From the NCBI RefSeq assembly GCF_000282575.1, contig NZ_AKJA01000040.1, forward strand, positions 1-46,786: a stretch of DNA of 46,786 nt, written 5' to 3'. The DNA is from Herbaspirillum sp. YR522 (GTDB lineage Bacteria; Pseudomonadota; Gammaproteobacteria; Burkholderiales; Burkholderiaceae_D). Below the pieces are notes generated by a model. It searched no databases and was not told the origin of the DNA. It saw nothing but the letters and a program-made list of their open reading frames with translations. A program made the position numbers and the translations under genes. This document shows, piece after piece, positions 9,295-18,298 of this stretch; position 1 is the stretch's first letter; every line of letters starts with the position of its first letter.

Positions 9295-10460
9295 GCTTGC
9301 GGTACCTGTTTGGCCTTGGCCGGCGCCGTCCCGGTCTTCATCAACCAGTGGCGTGCCGGGTCTTCGATCCATCGGCACACCAGGTATCCCAGGCATACCG
9401 CCGCAATCACGCCCGCACCCCAGGCGCAGAAGGCGACTACCGGATCGGCCGCCAGATCGCGGTGTGCGTATTTGCTGGCGGCTCCCATGGCAACGCTGAT
9501 GAAGCGTTCGACCAGCGCGTGCGTCATGTACAGGCTGTACGAAATCCTGCCCAGCAACAGCAGGCTGTCATGGCGTAACGCGGCCTGCAACCAGTTCGGC
9601 GACATGGCCGCCAGTACCAGCGCCGGCGCCAGCAGTACCGCCGCCGGCGCCCACCTGTCGATACTCAACAGCACCAGCGTCGCCAGCACGATGAGCAACG
9701 CCGCCAGCCCGGAGCGCAAGACACGCTGGCTCCTGAAGTGGAACAGCAGCATCCCCAGCAGGAACAGCGGCAGCACACGGGCCAGCACCACCACGCCGTT
9801 GGTCGGATACTGATCGGGCTGGACGTGCTGCAGATACAAGGCGAACGGCACCAGCACGCAGGCCAGCGCCACTATGGTCGCCATGGCACGCCGGAGGCGC
9901 AACACCACTGGCACCAGCAGCGGGAAGAGCAGATAGGCGTGCCACTCGGCACTGATGGACCAGGACGGGTAATTCCACGAGCGGTAGTCGATCCATGGTG
10001 CATGCAGCATCAACAGCGAGCCTGCGAAAGCCCCGGCGCTGTAGCGTCCGCCAAGCGCGAAGAATTCGCCGGCACGCGAGGTAGCCAGCACCATCACCAG
10101 CATCAGGATCATGCTCAATAGATGCACCGGATAGAGGCGGGCCACGCGCGCCCACATGAACGTCCCGTAGGCGGCAACGGTGCTGCCCGCGGCGAACACC
10201 CCGGAATAGACGTGCATCATCACGAAGCCGCTCATCAGGAAGAACACATCGACTGCATACCAGGCCTGGCTGAAAATGGGCGCGTATTGCCACAGCGTGG
10301 ATTGCACCAGCGGCAGCGAGCCATACATGTGATAGGCAACGACAAACAACGCCAGCAGACCGCGCAGGCCGTCCAGTTCATGAATGCGCACGGCCGGGGC
10401 AGCGGCCGCTGCCGTGGCAAGGATGGGCTGGTGGATAGGCTGGTGCTGGAGCGAGGCCAT
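9291..10460 (-). CDS. Membrane acyltransferase, family 3 (fourth of five)
   Basis: A 389-residue membrane acyltransferase with an Ala/Gln-rich N-terminal tail, then IHELDGLRGLLALFVVAYHM, WYAVDVFFLMSGFVMMHVYS and FMWARVARLYPVH. It is a clear paralogue of the 6104-7249 product; DYRSWNYPSWSISAEWHAY differs from the copy there by one residue. The start is well defined: GGAAGG lies 8 bases before ATG 10460, 4 bases past the end of the upstream gene. It is coupled by an ATGA overlap to the SGNH-type enzyme downstream. The substrate position is unknown. Confidence 0.9.
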   Translation of the reverse strand: MASLQHQPIHQPILATAAAAAPAVRIHELDGLRGLLALFVVAYHMYGSLPLVQSTLWQYAPIFSQAWYAVDVFFLMSGFVMMHVYSGVFAAGSTVAAYGTFMWARVARLYPVHLLSMILMLVMVLATSRAGEFFALGGRYSAGAFAGSLLMLHAPWIDYRSWNYPSWSISAEWHAYLLFPLLVPVVLRLRRAMATIVALACVLVPFALYLQHVQPDQYPTNGVVVLARVLPLFLLGMLLFHFRSQRVLRSGLAALLIVLATLVLLSIDRWAPAAVLLAPALVLAAMSPNWLQAALRHDSLLLLGRISYSLYMTHALVERFISVAMGAASKYAHRDLAADPVVAFCAWGAGVIAAVCLGYLVCRWIEDPARHWLMKTGTAPAKAKQVPQA

Positions 10461-10464
10461 TGTT

Positions 10465-11136
10465 TCAACCTTCCCAGGTCTTGGAGAAAGAGTGCTTGTC
10501 GTCATCCGGGCGCTGCTTGATGATGCGCGCCGGCACGCCGCCGATGATGACACGCTGCTCGGCGATACGCTTGGTGACCACCGCGCCCATGGCCACGATC
10601 ACCTGGTCGCCCACGCCGCTACCCGGCGAAAAGCGCACTGCCGAGCCGAGAAAGGACTGTTGCCCGATCGAGATGTCGCGATTCATGGTACCGGCGCCGT
10701 GGGTGAGGAACTGCGAGGCGAACCCGGCGACCCAGGTACCGTCGCCGATGCGGATCTCGCCCAGCACGTCGAACAGGTGCGATTCGTTGATCAGGCAGTT
10801 GTGCCCGACCACGAACCTGCGCGCGTAGTTCATGTGCCTGACGTTGTCGTGGGCGGCGCCATCGCCGCATTCGATCTTGTTGTAGCGTCCCACGAATACC
10901 TTGTCGCCCAGCTTGACCGCAATCGGTCCGATGAAGGTGGTGCCGCGACGGATCAGCACATTGGCGCCGGCCTCGAAGCTGTCGACCGCGATCTGCACTT
11001 GCCAACCGATGCGTGTGCCGGGTCCGAAGCGATATCCCATCAGCATTTGATAGCCGAGCCTGCGCAGGCCGCCGAGGGGCAGGTGGGCAATGGCCAACGC
11101 CAGGATACGGCGAATCTTGGTGTGCTTGACTTTCAC
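10465..11136 (-). CDS. Hexapeptide-repeat (LbH) acyltransferase
   Basis: A 223-residue cytoplasmic protein with the imperfect hexapeptide periodicity of left-handed beta-helix acetyltransferases, for example LIRRGTTFIGPIAVKLGDKV and ISIGQQSFLGSAVRF, ending with IIGGVPARIIKQR, the usual last coil before the C-terminal helix. WcaF/NodL-like enzymes acetylate nucleotide- or lipid-linked sugars using acetyl-CoA inside the cell. This adds a soluble acetyltransferase to the five membrane ones in the locus. It overlaps the upstream gene by ATGA and is followed closely by the fourth membrane acyltransferase. Confidence 0.85.
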   Translation of the reverse strand: MKVKHTKIRRILALAIAHLPLGGLRRLGYQMLMGYRFGPGTRIGWQVQIAVDSFEAGANVLIRRGTTFIGPIAVKLGDKVFVGRYNKIECGDGAAHDNVRHMNYARRFVVGHNCLINESHLFDVLGEIRIGDGTWVAGFASQFLTHGAGTMNRDISIGQQSFLGSAVRFSPGSGVGDQVIVAMGAVVTKRIAEQRVIIGGVPARIIKQRPDDDKHSFSKTWEG

Positions 11137-12050
11137 GAGGCCACTCCCTGCAGTCGGATCACTTCGTCCAGGGTCTGCTTGCGCTTGGCCAGGCTCATGT
11201 CGATGGTCGACTGGATGTGCAGCGCCACATGCTGCGGCTTGACGGTGGCGGCCATGGCCTGGGCGCTGAAGTTGGCGTCCGGGGTCCAGTAGGAGCAGGT
11301 CAGGCCTGCCGGGTCGAGCACCTGGCGATGCTGCTCGGCCGCCAGCACGGCTTCGACGAAGACCCCGTAGAGGATGTATTCGGAGATATCGCGCTTCTTG
11401 GCCAGGGCCACGATCCAGTCTTCACCGGTGACCTCGGTAATGCGCTGCTGCAGTTGCTGCAGCACATCGCGACGCCAGCAGATCAACTGCCCGATGTAGT
11501 TGAACAGGTCACCCTTGAAGTCCTCGGCGCCGACCAGCTTGAGGGCATTGCGGTGCCATTCGATGTGCGAGGTCATGCCGGCATGGATCGGCTTCTGGGT
11601 CAGCTTGAGGGCGCCATCGATATAGAGGTCGTCGGCGGTCAGTTCGCGAAACAGCAGCACGTCGCTGTCGACGAAGACCATCACTTCGGCATCGGTGTAT
11701 TCGGTGGCGGCCAGCTTGATCAGTTGCTGGATCACCCAGCCACTCAGGCGCCCTACTCCCAGCTTGTACCACTGTTCCTTGAAACGGCGGTCGATCAGCC
11801 CCGGGATCACCAGTCGCTTGGGCAACGGCAGCTTGAAGAAGCCGTGGCGCTTGAGCACCGCTTCCTTGGTCATGACGATGCGATTGGCCGACTGCAGCAC
11901 CGAGAACATGCTGCGATCCGATTCCGGCACGATCAGGATGTGCTTGAACGGTACGCGGCAATACCGGTCCAGGCTGGCACTGAGGTCCTTGACGTACTCG
12001 AAGTCGTTACGGTACGACGGGGTAACGATGGCGATGGGAGAATGTTCCAT
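11133..12050 (-). CDS. DUF6492-like glycosyltransferase-related protein
   Basis: A 305-residue soluble protein opening MEHSPIAIVTPSYRNDFEYV, a GT-A-like first strand, and holding VMVFVDSDVLLFREL, a DxD-type motif expected to bind a metal-nucleotide sugar. The overall layout resembles the DUF6492 group of putative glycosyltransferases in polysaccharide loci; I assign it by these motifs and context only. ATG 12050 is used because the frame upstream (to 12116) runs into the preceding gene. It probably adds a sugar of the repeat unit, but catalytic activity is not established for the family as far as I know. Confidence 0.65.
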   Translation of the reverse strand: MEHSPIAIVTPSYRNDFEYVKDLSASLDRYCRVPFKHILIVPESDRSMFSVLQSANRIVMTKEAVLKRHGFFKLPLPKRLVIPGLIDRRFKEQWYKLGVGRLSGWVIQQLIKLAATEYTDAEVMVFVDSDVLLFRELTADDLYIDGALKLTQKPIHAGMTSHIEWHRNALKLVGAEDFKGDLFNYIGQLICWRRDVLQQLQQRITEVTGEDWIVALAKKRDISEYILYGVFVEAVLAAEQHRQVLDPAGLTCSYWTPDANFSAQAMAATVKPQHVALHIQSTIDMSLAKRKQTLDEVIRLQGVAS

Positions 12051-12099
12051 ACGGTGCGGTTCTTTGGTCAACTTGTTCTTTGATGAATGGACCCGGTCC

Positions 12100-14031
12100 T
12101 CAAGGACGCGGCCCATTTGCGGCTGGCACGCTGGCGACCGTGTCGACCGGCTTGCGCCCGTCGAGCACCGGCATCATGAGTCCCACGACATAACGCGATC
12201 CTTCGACGGTGAGATGGCCATAGTCGAATTGCAGCGGCACGCCATTGTCGACCGTCACCTTGCAGCTGCGCTGGGCGCACAACGCCCCGATCAGCGAGAA
12301 ATATTGCGCACCGGCCCCCACGGCGACCTCGCGCAATTGCGGGTCGAGGGCGAACGGCCCCGACGCCAGGCCCTGTGCGGCAGCCTGCTGCTGGTTGCTG
12401 GAGGCGCGTACCAGGAAGCGCGGCAGGGCCGACACATACTGCTGGATCGGACCTACCACCACGACCCGCTTGGCGTGCTGCCTGGCCGCGGCGATCACCT
12501 TGGGCAAACCGGGCAGGTCGGCCCGGGTCCAGCGCCCGGCCAGCACCACCACATCGACCGGATGGGCCGGCAGCCATTCGGTGACGATCTGGCTGACGAA
12601 CTTCTGGCAAGCGCCCTTGGGTTGCGCCAGGTCGGCAATGGCGGGACGGCAGCCGGTATGCGTGGCCTGCAGCACGTTGATGCCTGCGGCGCCGGCTTCG
12701 GCCTGCAGGCCCGGCCACAAGTGCGCGGCATGGCTGTCGCCGATGAACAGCAGATTGGGGCTGCCCGACCTGGTCTGCAGGCATTGCGCCGCATCGAATT
12801 TCTGGTTGTCGCCGACCACGAAGCAAGTGCCGCCGCGATATTCGTGGTCGCCGTCGTAGGTTTCGTACCTGGCGGCGGCCAGTTGCTGTTCGTTGAAGCG
12901 TTGCGGCCAGCCTTGCGGCACCACGTACAGCAGGCCCACCACCAGCCCCAGCGCAATGGCCACGCCGGCGCGCCCCAGCACCTGTCGATTCGGCACGGCG
13001 GCACTGACATGGCGGAACGGCCGCTCGACATAGCGCCACGACAGGGTACCCAGCACGAACGAGGCCAGCAGTTCGATCACCTTGACGGTCCAGGTCTGCT
13101 CGCGCAGCAGGCCGATCTGGGTGAAGACGATCACCGGCCAGTGCCACAGGTACAGTGAAAACGAGATCTTGCCGATGAACACTGCCGGCTGCCACGACAG
13201 CAGGCGCCCCACCAGTGAATTGCCGCCACTGCCGGCCAGGATGATGGCCGCTGCCCCCACGCAGGGCAACAGGGCGGCCGCGCCCGGGAAAGGCACGCTG
13301 TCGTTGTAGAACTTGATGGCCACCAGGATCATCAGCAGGCCGAGCGCGGCCAGCACCTCGCGCAGCCAGCGACGGTTGGCCGGCAGGCCGGGGAAGATCG
13401 CCACCAGCGCGCCCGCCATCAGTTCCCAGGCGCGGGTCGGGATCAGGTAGAAGGTAGCCGTGGCATCATGCTTGAGCAGCCACACCGACCACCCCAGCGA
13501 GACTACCGTGATGATCACGGCACCCCAGCGGATCGCGGTCTGGCGGCTGGTCGACAGTGCCATCAGGATCAACGGCCAGAACAGGTAGAACTGCTCTTCC
13601 ACCGCCAGCGACCAGGTATGCAGCAAGGCCTTGGTGTGCGAGTCGGGCGCGAAGTAGCCGCTTTCCGAGTAGAACAGGATATTGGACGAGAACAGTGTGG
13701 TGGCCGCCACCGACTTGCCATAGCGCAGCAGCTCGGCCGGCAGCATCACCAGCGCAGCCAGCACCGACACCACCAAGAGCATCACGAACAAGGCGGGGAA
13801 GATGCGCAGCACCCGGCGGCGATAGAAATCGGCGATCGAGAACGTGCCCTGGCGCAATTCGCGCACGATGATGCCCGTGATCAGGTAGCCGGAAATGACA
13901 AAGAAGACGTCCACCCCGACGAAGCCACCGAAGAAGCCTGGAAAGCCGATGTGGAACAGCACCACGGGCAGGATCGCCACGGCGCGCAAGCCATCGATGT
14001 CGGGGCGGTAGGCCTGATGGGAAGTCTTCAT
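12100..14031 (-). CDS. Acyltransferase 3 fused to SGNH domain (fifth of five)
   Basis: A 643-residue protein with the same two-domain plan as the 7255-9294 product: YRPDIDGLRAVAILPVVLFH, FVGVDVFFVISGYLI, RRRVLRIFPAL, WSLAVEEQFYLFWP, then a periplasmic SGNH-like domain with LLFIGDSHAAHLWPG and a terminal DYGHLTVEGSRYV that could supply the Asp/His pair. AAGG lies about 7 bases upstream of ATG 14031, and the gene starts 9 bases after its neighbour's stop. It likely O-acylates the exopolysaccharide. Separation from its paralogue by three genes suggests duplication followed by rearrangement. Confidence 0.92.
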   Translation of the reverse strand: MKTSHQAYRPDIDGLRAVAILPVVLFHIGFPGFFGGFVGVDVFFVISGYLITGIIVRELRQGTFSIADFYRRRVLRIFPALFVMLLVVSVLAALVMLPAELLRYGKSVAATTLFSSNILFYSESGYFAPDSHTKALLHTWSLAVEEQFYLFWPLILMALSTSRQTAIRWGAVIITVVSLGWSVWLLKHDATATFYLIPTRAWELMAGALVAIFPGLPANRRWLREVLAALGLLMILVAIKFYNDSVPFPGAAALLPCVGAAAIILAGSGGNSLVGRLLSWQPAVFIGKISFSLYLWHWPVIVFTQIGLLREQTWTVKVIELLASFVLGTLSWRYVERPFRHVSAAVPNRQVLGRAGVAIALGLVVGLLYVVPQGWPQRFNEQQLAAARYETYDGDHEYRGGTCFVVGDNQKFDAAQCLQTRSGSPNLLFIGDSHAAHLWPGLQAEAGAAGINVLQATHTGCRPAIADLAQPKGACQKFVSQIVTEWLPAHPVDVVVLAGRWTRADLPGLPKVIAAARQHAKRVVVVGPIQQYVSALPRFLVRASSNQQQAAAQGLASGPFALDPQLREVAVGAGAQYFSLIGALCAQRSCKVTVDNGVPLQFDYGHLTVEGSRYVVGLMMPVLDGRKPVDTVASVPAANGPRP

Positions 14032-14040
14032 GAATCCGCC

Positions 14041-15222
14041 TTATGCCGCCAGTGCCGTCAACAGCGCCTGCCCGCGATCGCTCCAGCGAAACAGGCTGCG
14101 CGCCCGTTCGAAGGCGATATCCTGCATGGCATCGAGCGCGGCGACGTCGTCGATGCGCGCCACTACCGCTTCGGCCAGCGCGGCGTGGTCGGGGGACTGG
14201 ATCATCTGTTGGCGCAACTCGGCTGGCAAGCCGGCCACGGCGTCGCTCAGCGTGGCCACCGGCAGGCGCTGGAAGATATAGTCGAGGAACTTCAACTTGA
14301 AACCGCCGCCGATGGCCTCCGGCACCAGCGCAATGCGTGCCTTTTCGTAGATCGGCGCCGGATCATCGACGAAACCGTGCAGCACGGTCGCCTTCAGGCC
14401 GGGCTCGAGCTCGCGACGCAACGTGGCAGGCATGTCGCCCACCACATCGAACACGATGCCGGCATCGGCGAAGATAGCGTCGGCAATGCGCAGGAACTGC
14501 CGCAGGTTGTCCTGCTTGGCGGCCCAGCGGAAAGAGCCGACCATGATCACGTGGCGCGGGCCGCTGGCGTCGATGCGACGGCTTTCATTGACCCGGCCGT
14601 TGTAGCCGGGCGTAAGCACCAGCGTCTTCACGCCGGGGCTCTGTGCGGTGAAGGCGGCGGCATCCTCGGCGGTGATGGCGGTGACCACATCGACCGTGTC
14701 GACCATGTGGCGCTCCATGGCCTTGACCTTGAAGTAGTTCTGCCAGAAACCGGCGCGCTTGATCAGCCCGGCGTCGGAATCGGCGGCCACGGCGCGCAAC
14801 ACCTTCTCTTCGTGGTTGTGGGCGATGTAGGCCAGGCGCGGACGACGGGTGCCCTGGGCCAGCTTGCTGCGTTCGAATTCACGCAACGCCCAGCCGGATG
14901 CGTAGTGGTCGAACACGATGGCATCCCAGGGCTGCGCATACAGCGCACGCAGTTCGGCGCGATAGCGTTCGGTGGCGTGCATGGCCGCCACCAGGGGCAT
15001 GGTCGACAGCAGGGAGCGGGCGGTGCCGTAGCGGCCGCCGTCGACGCTCTTCCATTGGATACGGCTGGCCGCCGGCGGCGCCTTGGTGTGTTGATCGGCA
15101 ATGCCGATGAAGGTCAGCTCGCCGTTGGCGACGGCAAACGATTCCGACAACTGCGCGGTGTAGATGCGGTCTCCGCTGTCGGCCGGATACGGGGTTTCAC
15201 GGGCAATCCATAAACATTTCAT
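14041..15222 (-). CDS. Glycosyltransferase family 4-like
   Basis: A 393-residue GT-B fold enzyme. MKCLWIARETPYPADSGDRI is the usual N-terminal glycine-rich acceptor loop, HVIMVGSFRWAAKQDNLRQF begins the C-terminal donor domain, and IALVPEAIGGGFKLKFLDYI matches the conserved Pro-Glu-Gly region with the nucleotide-sugar-binding Glu. It resembles retaining GT4 enzymes that add hexoses during EPS assembly. AGGCAGG precedes ATG 15222 by 7 bases, and the gene follows the GT2 stop by 13 bases. The sugar is not predictable here. Confidence 0.88.
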   Translation of the reverse strand: MKCLWIARETPYPADSGDRIYTAQLSESFAVANGELTFIGIADQHTKAPPAASRIQWKSVDGGRYGTARSLLSTMPLVAAMHATERYRAELRALYAQPWDAIVFDHYASGWALREFERSKLAQGTRRPRLAYIAHNHEEKVLRAVAADSDAGLIKRAGFWQNYFKVKAMERHMVDTVDVVTAITAEDAAAFTAQSPGVKTLVLTPGYNGRVNESRRIDASGPRHVIMVGSFRWAAKQDNLRQFLRIADAIFADAGIVFDVVGDMPATLRRELEPGLKATVLHGFVDDPAPIYEKARIALVPEAIGGGFKLKFLDYIFQRLPVATLSDAVAGLPAELRQQMIQSPDHAALAEAVVARIDDVAALDAMQDIAFERARSLFRWSDRGQALLTALAA

Positions 15223-15235
15223 TATCAGCCTGCCT

Positions 15236-16417
15236 TTACTTGTCTTTTGCCTTGCGCGCGCTGGTGGGCGGTTCCCACACCTGGTAACGCGCGCCTGTAA
15301 TGCCTTGCCACACGCCCAGGCCGGCGCCGACGAAGGCCATCAGGATATTGGTCACGGTGGAAAACGGCTTGATGCCCAACTTGATGCCCAGCACCAGCGT
15401 CAGGGCCGTCAGCAGCGCCAGTGCCAGCGCCAGCCAGCCGGCGCCGGCCACCACCAGTGCCAGTTCCAGCAGCACCCAGCCCAGCGTCAGGAACACGATG
15501 CCGAACCAGCGGATGAACTTGTGCGACAGGTACATGTAGAGCGTCAGCGCGCTCATCTTCGAGATCACCGGCCACAGCGTGCGGTGGGCATTGAAGCCCT
15601 GGGCGGCGATACGGATCTTGCGGCGCATTTCCTCGCCATCGTTGGTCACCGAGGGCTCGGACGACTTGGCATGCTGGGACTGGATCACGCGATAGCCATC
15701 GGCCATGATCATGAACGGGATGAAGAAGTCGTCCACGATGTCTTCCGGGGGCGCGTGGCGCAGCGGCTTGCGCAGCGCATACAGCGAGCCGTCCAGCGTC
15801 ATGATGGAACCGATATCGCTTTCCAGTTGCTTGATCTTTTCCTCGATGCGCCAGTACAGGGCATTGGAGGCGGCGTTGACCGAGCCGTTGTGGTCGGTGA
15901 AGACCTGCTTGCCGCATACCGCCCCCACTTCGGGATCGGCGAAGTGCTGGCGAAAGTGCGCAAAGGCCTGGGCGTCGATCTCGACACTGGCGTCGGTGAA
16001 GCACAGGATGTCGGCCTTGGACATGGCCACCAGGCGGTTCATGCCTTCGGTCTTGCCACGTCGGCGCTCGGCGATGAGCAAGCCGTCGAGCTGCGACTCG
16101 AACTGGCGCGCGATATCCGGGGTGCGGTCGCTGCAGAAATCGACATGCACCAGGATCTCCAGGTCAGGCTCGGCGGCGCGCAGGGCGATCAGGCGCGTGA
16201 TGGTATCGGCAATGACCTTCTCTTCGTTATAGGCGCATACGCAGATGCCGAAGCGCAGCTTGGACGCATCCGACAGCGGCAGCAGCGTGGCGTTGGGCGC
16301 GTTGTGATCGCGCACGCCCATCGCCCGCAACAGCACCAGCGACATCGGATAGGTAATGAAAGGATGGATGGCCAGCAGGATGCACACCGCCGCCAGGACG
16401 AACAGAAGGCCGGTCAT
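15236..16417 (-). CDS. Membrane-anchored glycosyltransferase family 2
   Basis: A 393-residue protein with one N-terminal helix ([19 protein letters not shown]), a GT2 catalytic domain and three or so C-terminal helices. [15 protein letters not shown] is the nucleotide-binding strand, [12 protein letters not shown] and [12 protein letters not shown] hold the conserved Lys and Asp residues, and [10 protein letters not shown] the likely catalytic Asp. I do not see the QxxRW motif of processive cellulose-synthase-type enzymes, so it more likely adds a single sugar. It overlaps the exosortase gene by ATGA, so it is the first accessory gene translated with the conserved core. Confidence 0.88.
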   Translation of the reverse strand: MTGLLFVLAAVCILLAIHPFITYPMSLVLLRAMGVRDHNAPNATLLPLSDASKLRFGICVCAYNEEKVIADTITRLIALRAAEPDLEILVHVDFCSDRTPDIARQFESQLDGLLIAERRRGKTEGMNRLVAMSKADILCFTDASVEIDAQAFAHFRQHFADPEVGAVCGKQVFTDHNGSVNAASNALYWRIEEKIKQLESDIGSIMTLDGSLYALRKPLRHAPPEDIVDDFFIPFMIMADGYRVIQSQHAKSSEPSVTNDGEEMRRKIRIAAQGFNAHRTLWPVISKMSALTLYMYLSHKFIRWFGIVFLTLGWVLLELALVVAGAGWLALALALLTALTLVLGIKLGIKPFSTVTNILMAFVGAGLGVWQGITGARYQVWEPPTSARKAKDK

Positions 16418-18138
16418 TTGATCGCTCCGGTATTGGCCATGGCCACGTTGAGCTTGTCGGCGCCGCCGGTGAGCAGCAAGGCCTTGGCCTGGGGCCCCAC
16501 CGCACCCACAAGGTCCTTCAGGAATCCTTCCTGCAGCAGGTAGGCGGCCTCGACCTGGGCGGGGTCGGTCATCAGGCTGGAAGCCCGCACCAGGATGCCA
16601 TCGGGCACCTTGCCGTCGAGACCGTCCTTGAGCAACTTCATGCGGGTTTCCCAGCCACCGCGGGGAAACGCGTCACCCATGCGGATCCAGTAGCTGACGG
16701 CTTCGATGCGGTTTTTGTTCTGCATCAGGAAGCGGTCGCCGGTGACGCTCATGCCAGGCGCGGCCGCTATCTCGACCCGCGCATGGTTGAGCTCGACGAA
16801 ACCCTGCGCGGTATAACAGACTTCGGGGCGGTGGATCTTGACTTCCTGGCGTTGCTGGCGGGCGTAGGCCAGCGCCAGCATCACCTGTTCGCCCTGGGCG
16901 TTGCGATAGGTCTTCATGACCACCGAATCGTAAGGCTGCTCGCTGCTGTTGCCGCCCTCCTCGCCCACCGACAGGTCCACCTGCAGGTAGGGCGATGGCA
17001 CTTCCACCCATTGGCCGAAGCGGTGCGGGATCATGGTCTCGATATCCGGCGTGCGGCCGACCACTTCCGGTTGCGGCATCACCGCCATCGAGATGCCCTG
17101 GGTCAGCGCCATGGTCACGGCCACGGCAGCCGCGCCCTTGACACCGATGGCGAACAGCCCCGCATTGCGTTGCCACAGCAGCCCCTGCGACTCCTTCGGT
17201 GGCACGGCCACTGCAGCCGTGGCTGCGTGCGGGCGGGACCGTTCACGACGCTCCACCAGCCACACCAGCGTGTTGTCGATGGCCATGATCAGTCCCAGTG
17301 CCGTCAGGAACAGCACCATGCCGGCGAAGCCGTGCAGGAAGCCCTGGCCAGCGGCGTCGCCCAGGTAGTAGGTGATCAGCGCCAGGATGATCACGCGAAT
17401 GGTGTTGGAGGCGAACGAGATGGGGATGATCAGCATCGCCAGCACGGTATTGCGCAATACCGAATGGTGACGCACCAGGTTCATGTAGAGCAGGCCCAGC
17501 GCTTCCAGCGTGAACAGCGAATTGAGGCCGGCGCAGGCGTCGGCCACCAGCAGCTGGTATTGCCCGATGACCAGGATCACACCGTCGCGCGCGACCGGAT
17601 AACCGATGCCATGCAACACCAGCTGGGTGACCGCCGAGACCGCGATCTTCATCGGCAAGGTCACCGCGTCGACGAAGGTCGAGGGCAGCGGGATCATGAA
17701 CATCATGAAGAAGAACGCGAACCACATGCGGCGGCAGGTCTGCCAGCCATAGAAGAAGATGATCACGCCGGCCAGCACCGGGATGAGTGAACCGACTTCG
17801 AAGATATGCAGGCTCTGCGAGCGTCCCAGCACGAAACTGAGCAGGCCCAGCAGCAGCACCAAGGCGCCCAGCAGCGGACGCGGCGCACGCACGATCTCGC
17901 CGGCGCGCAGCAACTGCCGGATGCGGATGTAGAAAAAGCCGAACGACACCACCAGCACGATGGGGCCGTGCGCATTACGCTCGGTGCCCCAGGGCCCGTG
18001 GAACAGGTCGATCACGGTGGGCACGTACAGCAACAGGATGCCCAGCACCACCACCAGCCATGGCAGCAGCAGGCCGCGCTTGCCGGCGGGCAGGCGGTCT
18101 ACTGGGGACTCCGCGCTTTGCATACCTGTTAGAGACAT
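16414..18138 (-). CDS. xrtB: Exosortase (XrtB-type) fused to EpsI domain
   Basis: A 574-residue membrane protein. Residues about 20-290 are an eight-helix EpsH/exosortase domain with the expected catalytic set: Cys202 in [11 protein letters not shown], Arg248 in SNTIRVI, His269 in GFLHGFAG. Residues about 330-570 form an EpsI domain with [15 protein letters not shown]. Exosortases cleave PEP-CTERM proteins at the inner membrane; EpsI is a partner of unclear function. In many loci the two are separate genes, so the single ORF is notable. The XrtB subtype is inferred from the neighbouring epsL and epsD-G genes. ATG 18138 is chosen over an open frame to 18270 because that extension runs through a structured intergenic element and is not hydrophobic. 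Confidence 0.85.
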   Translation of the reverse strand: MSLTGMQSAESPVDRLPAGKRGLLLPWLVVVLGILLLYVPTVIDLFHGPWGTERNAHGPIVLVVSFGFFYIRIRQLLRAGEIVRAPRPLLGALVLLLGLLSFVLGRSQSLHIFEVGSLIPVLAGVIIFFYGWQTCRRMWFAFFFMMFMIPLPSTFVDAVTLPMKIAVSAVTQLVLHGIGYPVARDGVILVIGQYQLLVADACAGLNSLFTLEALGLLYMNLVRHHSVLRNTVLAMLIIPISFASNTIRVIILALITYYLGDAAGQGFLHGFAGMVLFLTALGLIMAIDNTLVWLVERRERSRPHAATAAVAVPPKESQGLLWQRNAGLFAIGVKGAAAVAVTMALTQGISMAVMPQPEVVGRTPDIETMIPHRFGQWVEVPSPYLQVDLSVGEEGGNSSEQPYDSVVMKTYRNAQGEQVMLALAYARQQRQEVKIHRPEVCYTAQGFVELNHARVEIAAAPGMSVTGDRFLMQNKNRIEAVSYWIRMGDAFPRGGWETRMKLLKDGLDGKVPDGILVRASSLMTDPAQVEAAYLLQEGFLKDLVGAVGPQAKALLLTGGADKLNVAMANTGAIK

Positions 18139-18186
18139 ATCGTGACTCTCGAAAACGGAAGACCTGGAACACCGGCATCGATGCGC

Positions 18187-18272
18187 AAAAAAAGCGGGTG
18201 CAATCGAAGCGATGGCGGCAGGCCTATGAAGCTTGAGGGCGCAAGCTCCCGGGGATGTCCGCTTCGACACCC
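18187..18272 (-). promoter_or_regulatory. Multi-stem RNA-like element with U-tract before xrtB
   Basis: On the minus strand, GGGTG plus TCGAAGCG (18260-18272) can pair with CGCTTCGA plus CACCC (18196-18211) with one 3-base bulge, a 13-bp closing stem. It encloses an 8-bp hairpin, GGAGCTTG with CAAGCTTC (18228-18249), and is followed after two bases by seven U (18187-18193). It lies between the epsG stop and the xrtB start. It could be a branched terminator, an attenuator or a ligand-binding leader. I could not match it to a known riboswitch consensus. Confidence 0.5.
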
Positions 18273-18298
18273 CTGGCTAGCTGCTACGTCGGGATTGC

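Noticed and set aside
16414..18270. Longer exosortase starting at GTG 18270
   Set aside because: The added 44 residues are basic and Cys/Ser-rich, pass through a structured intergenic element and lack a family match; ATG 18138 fits the first helix.
18187..18272. Cyclic-di-GMP (GEMM) riboswitch identity for the epsG-xrtB element
   Set aside because: The conserved GEMM core and tetraloop-receptor sequences are not present; only a general structured element can be claimed.
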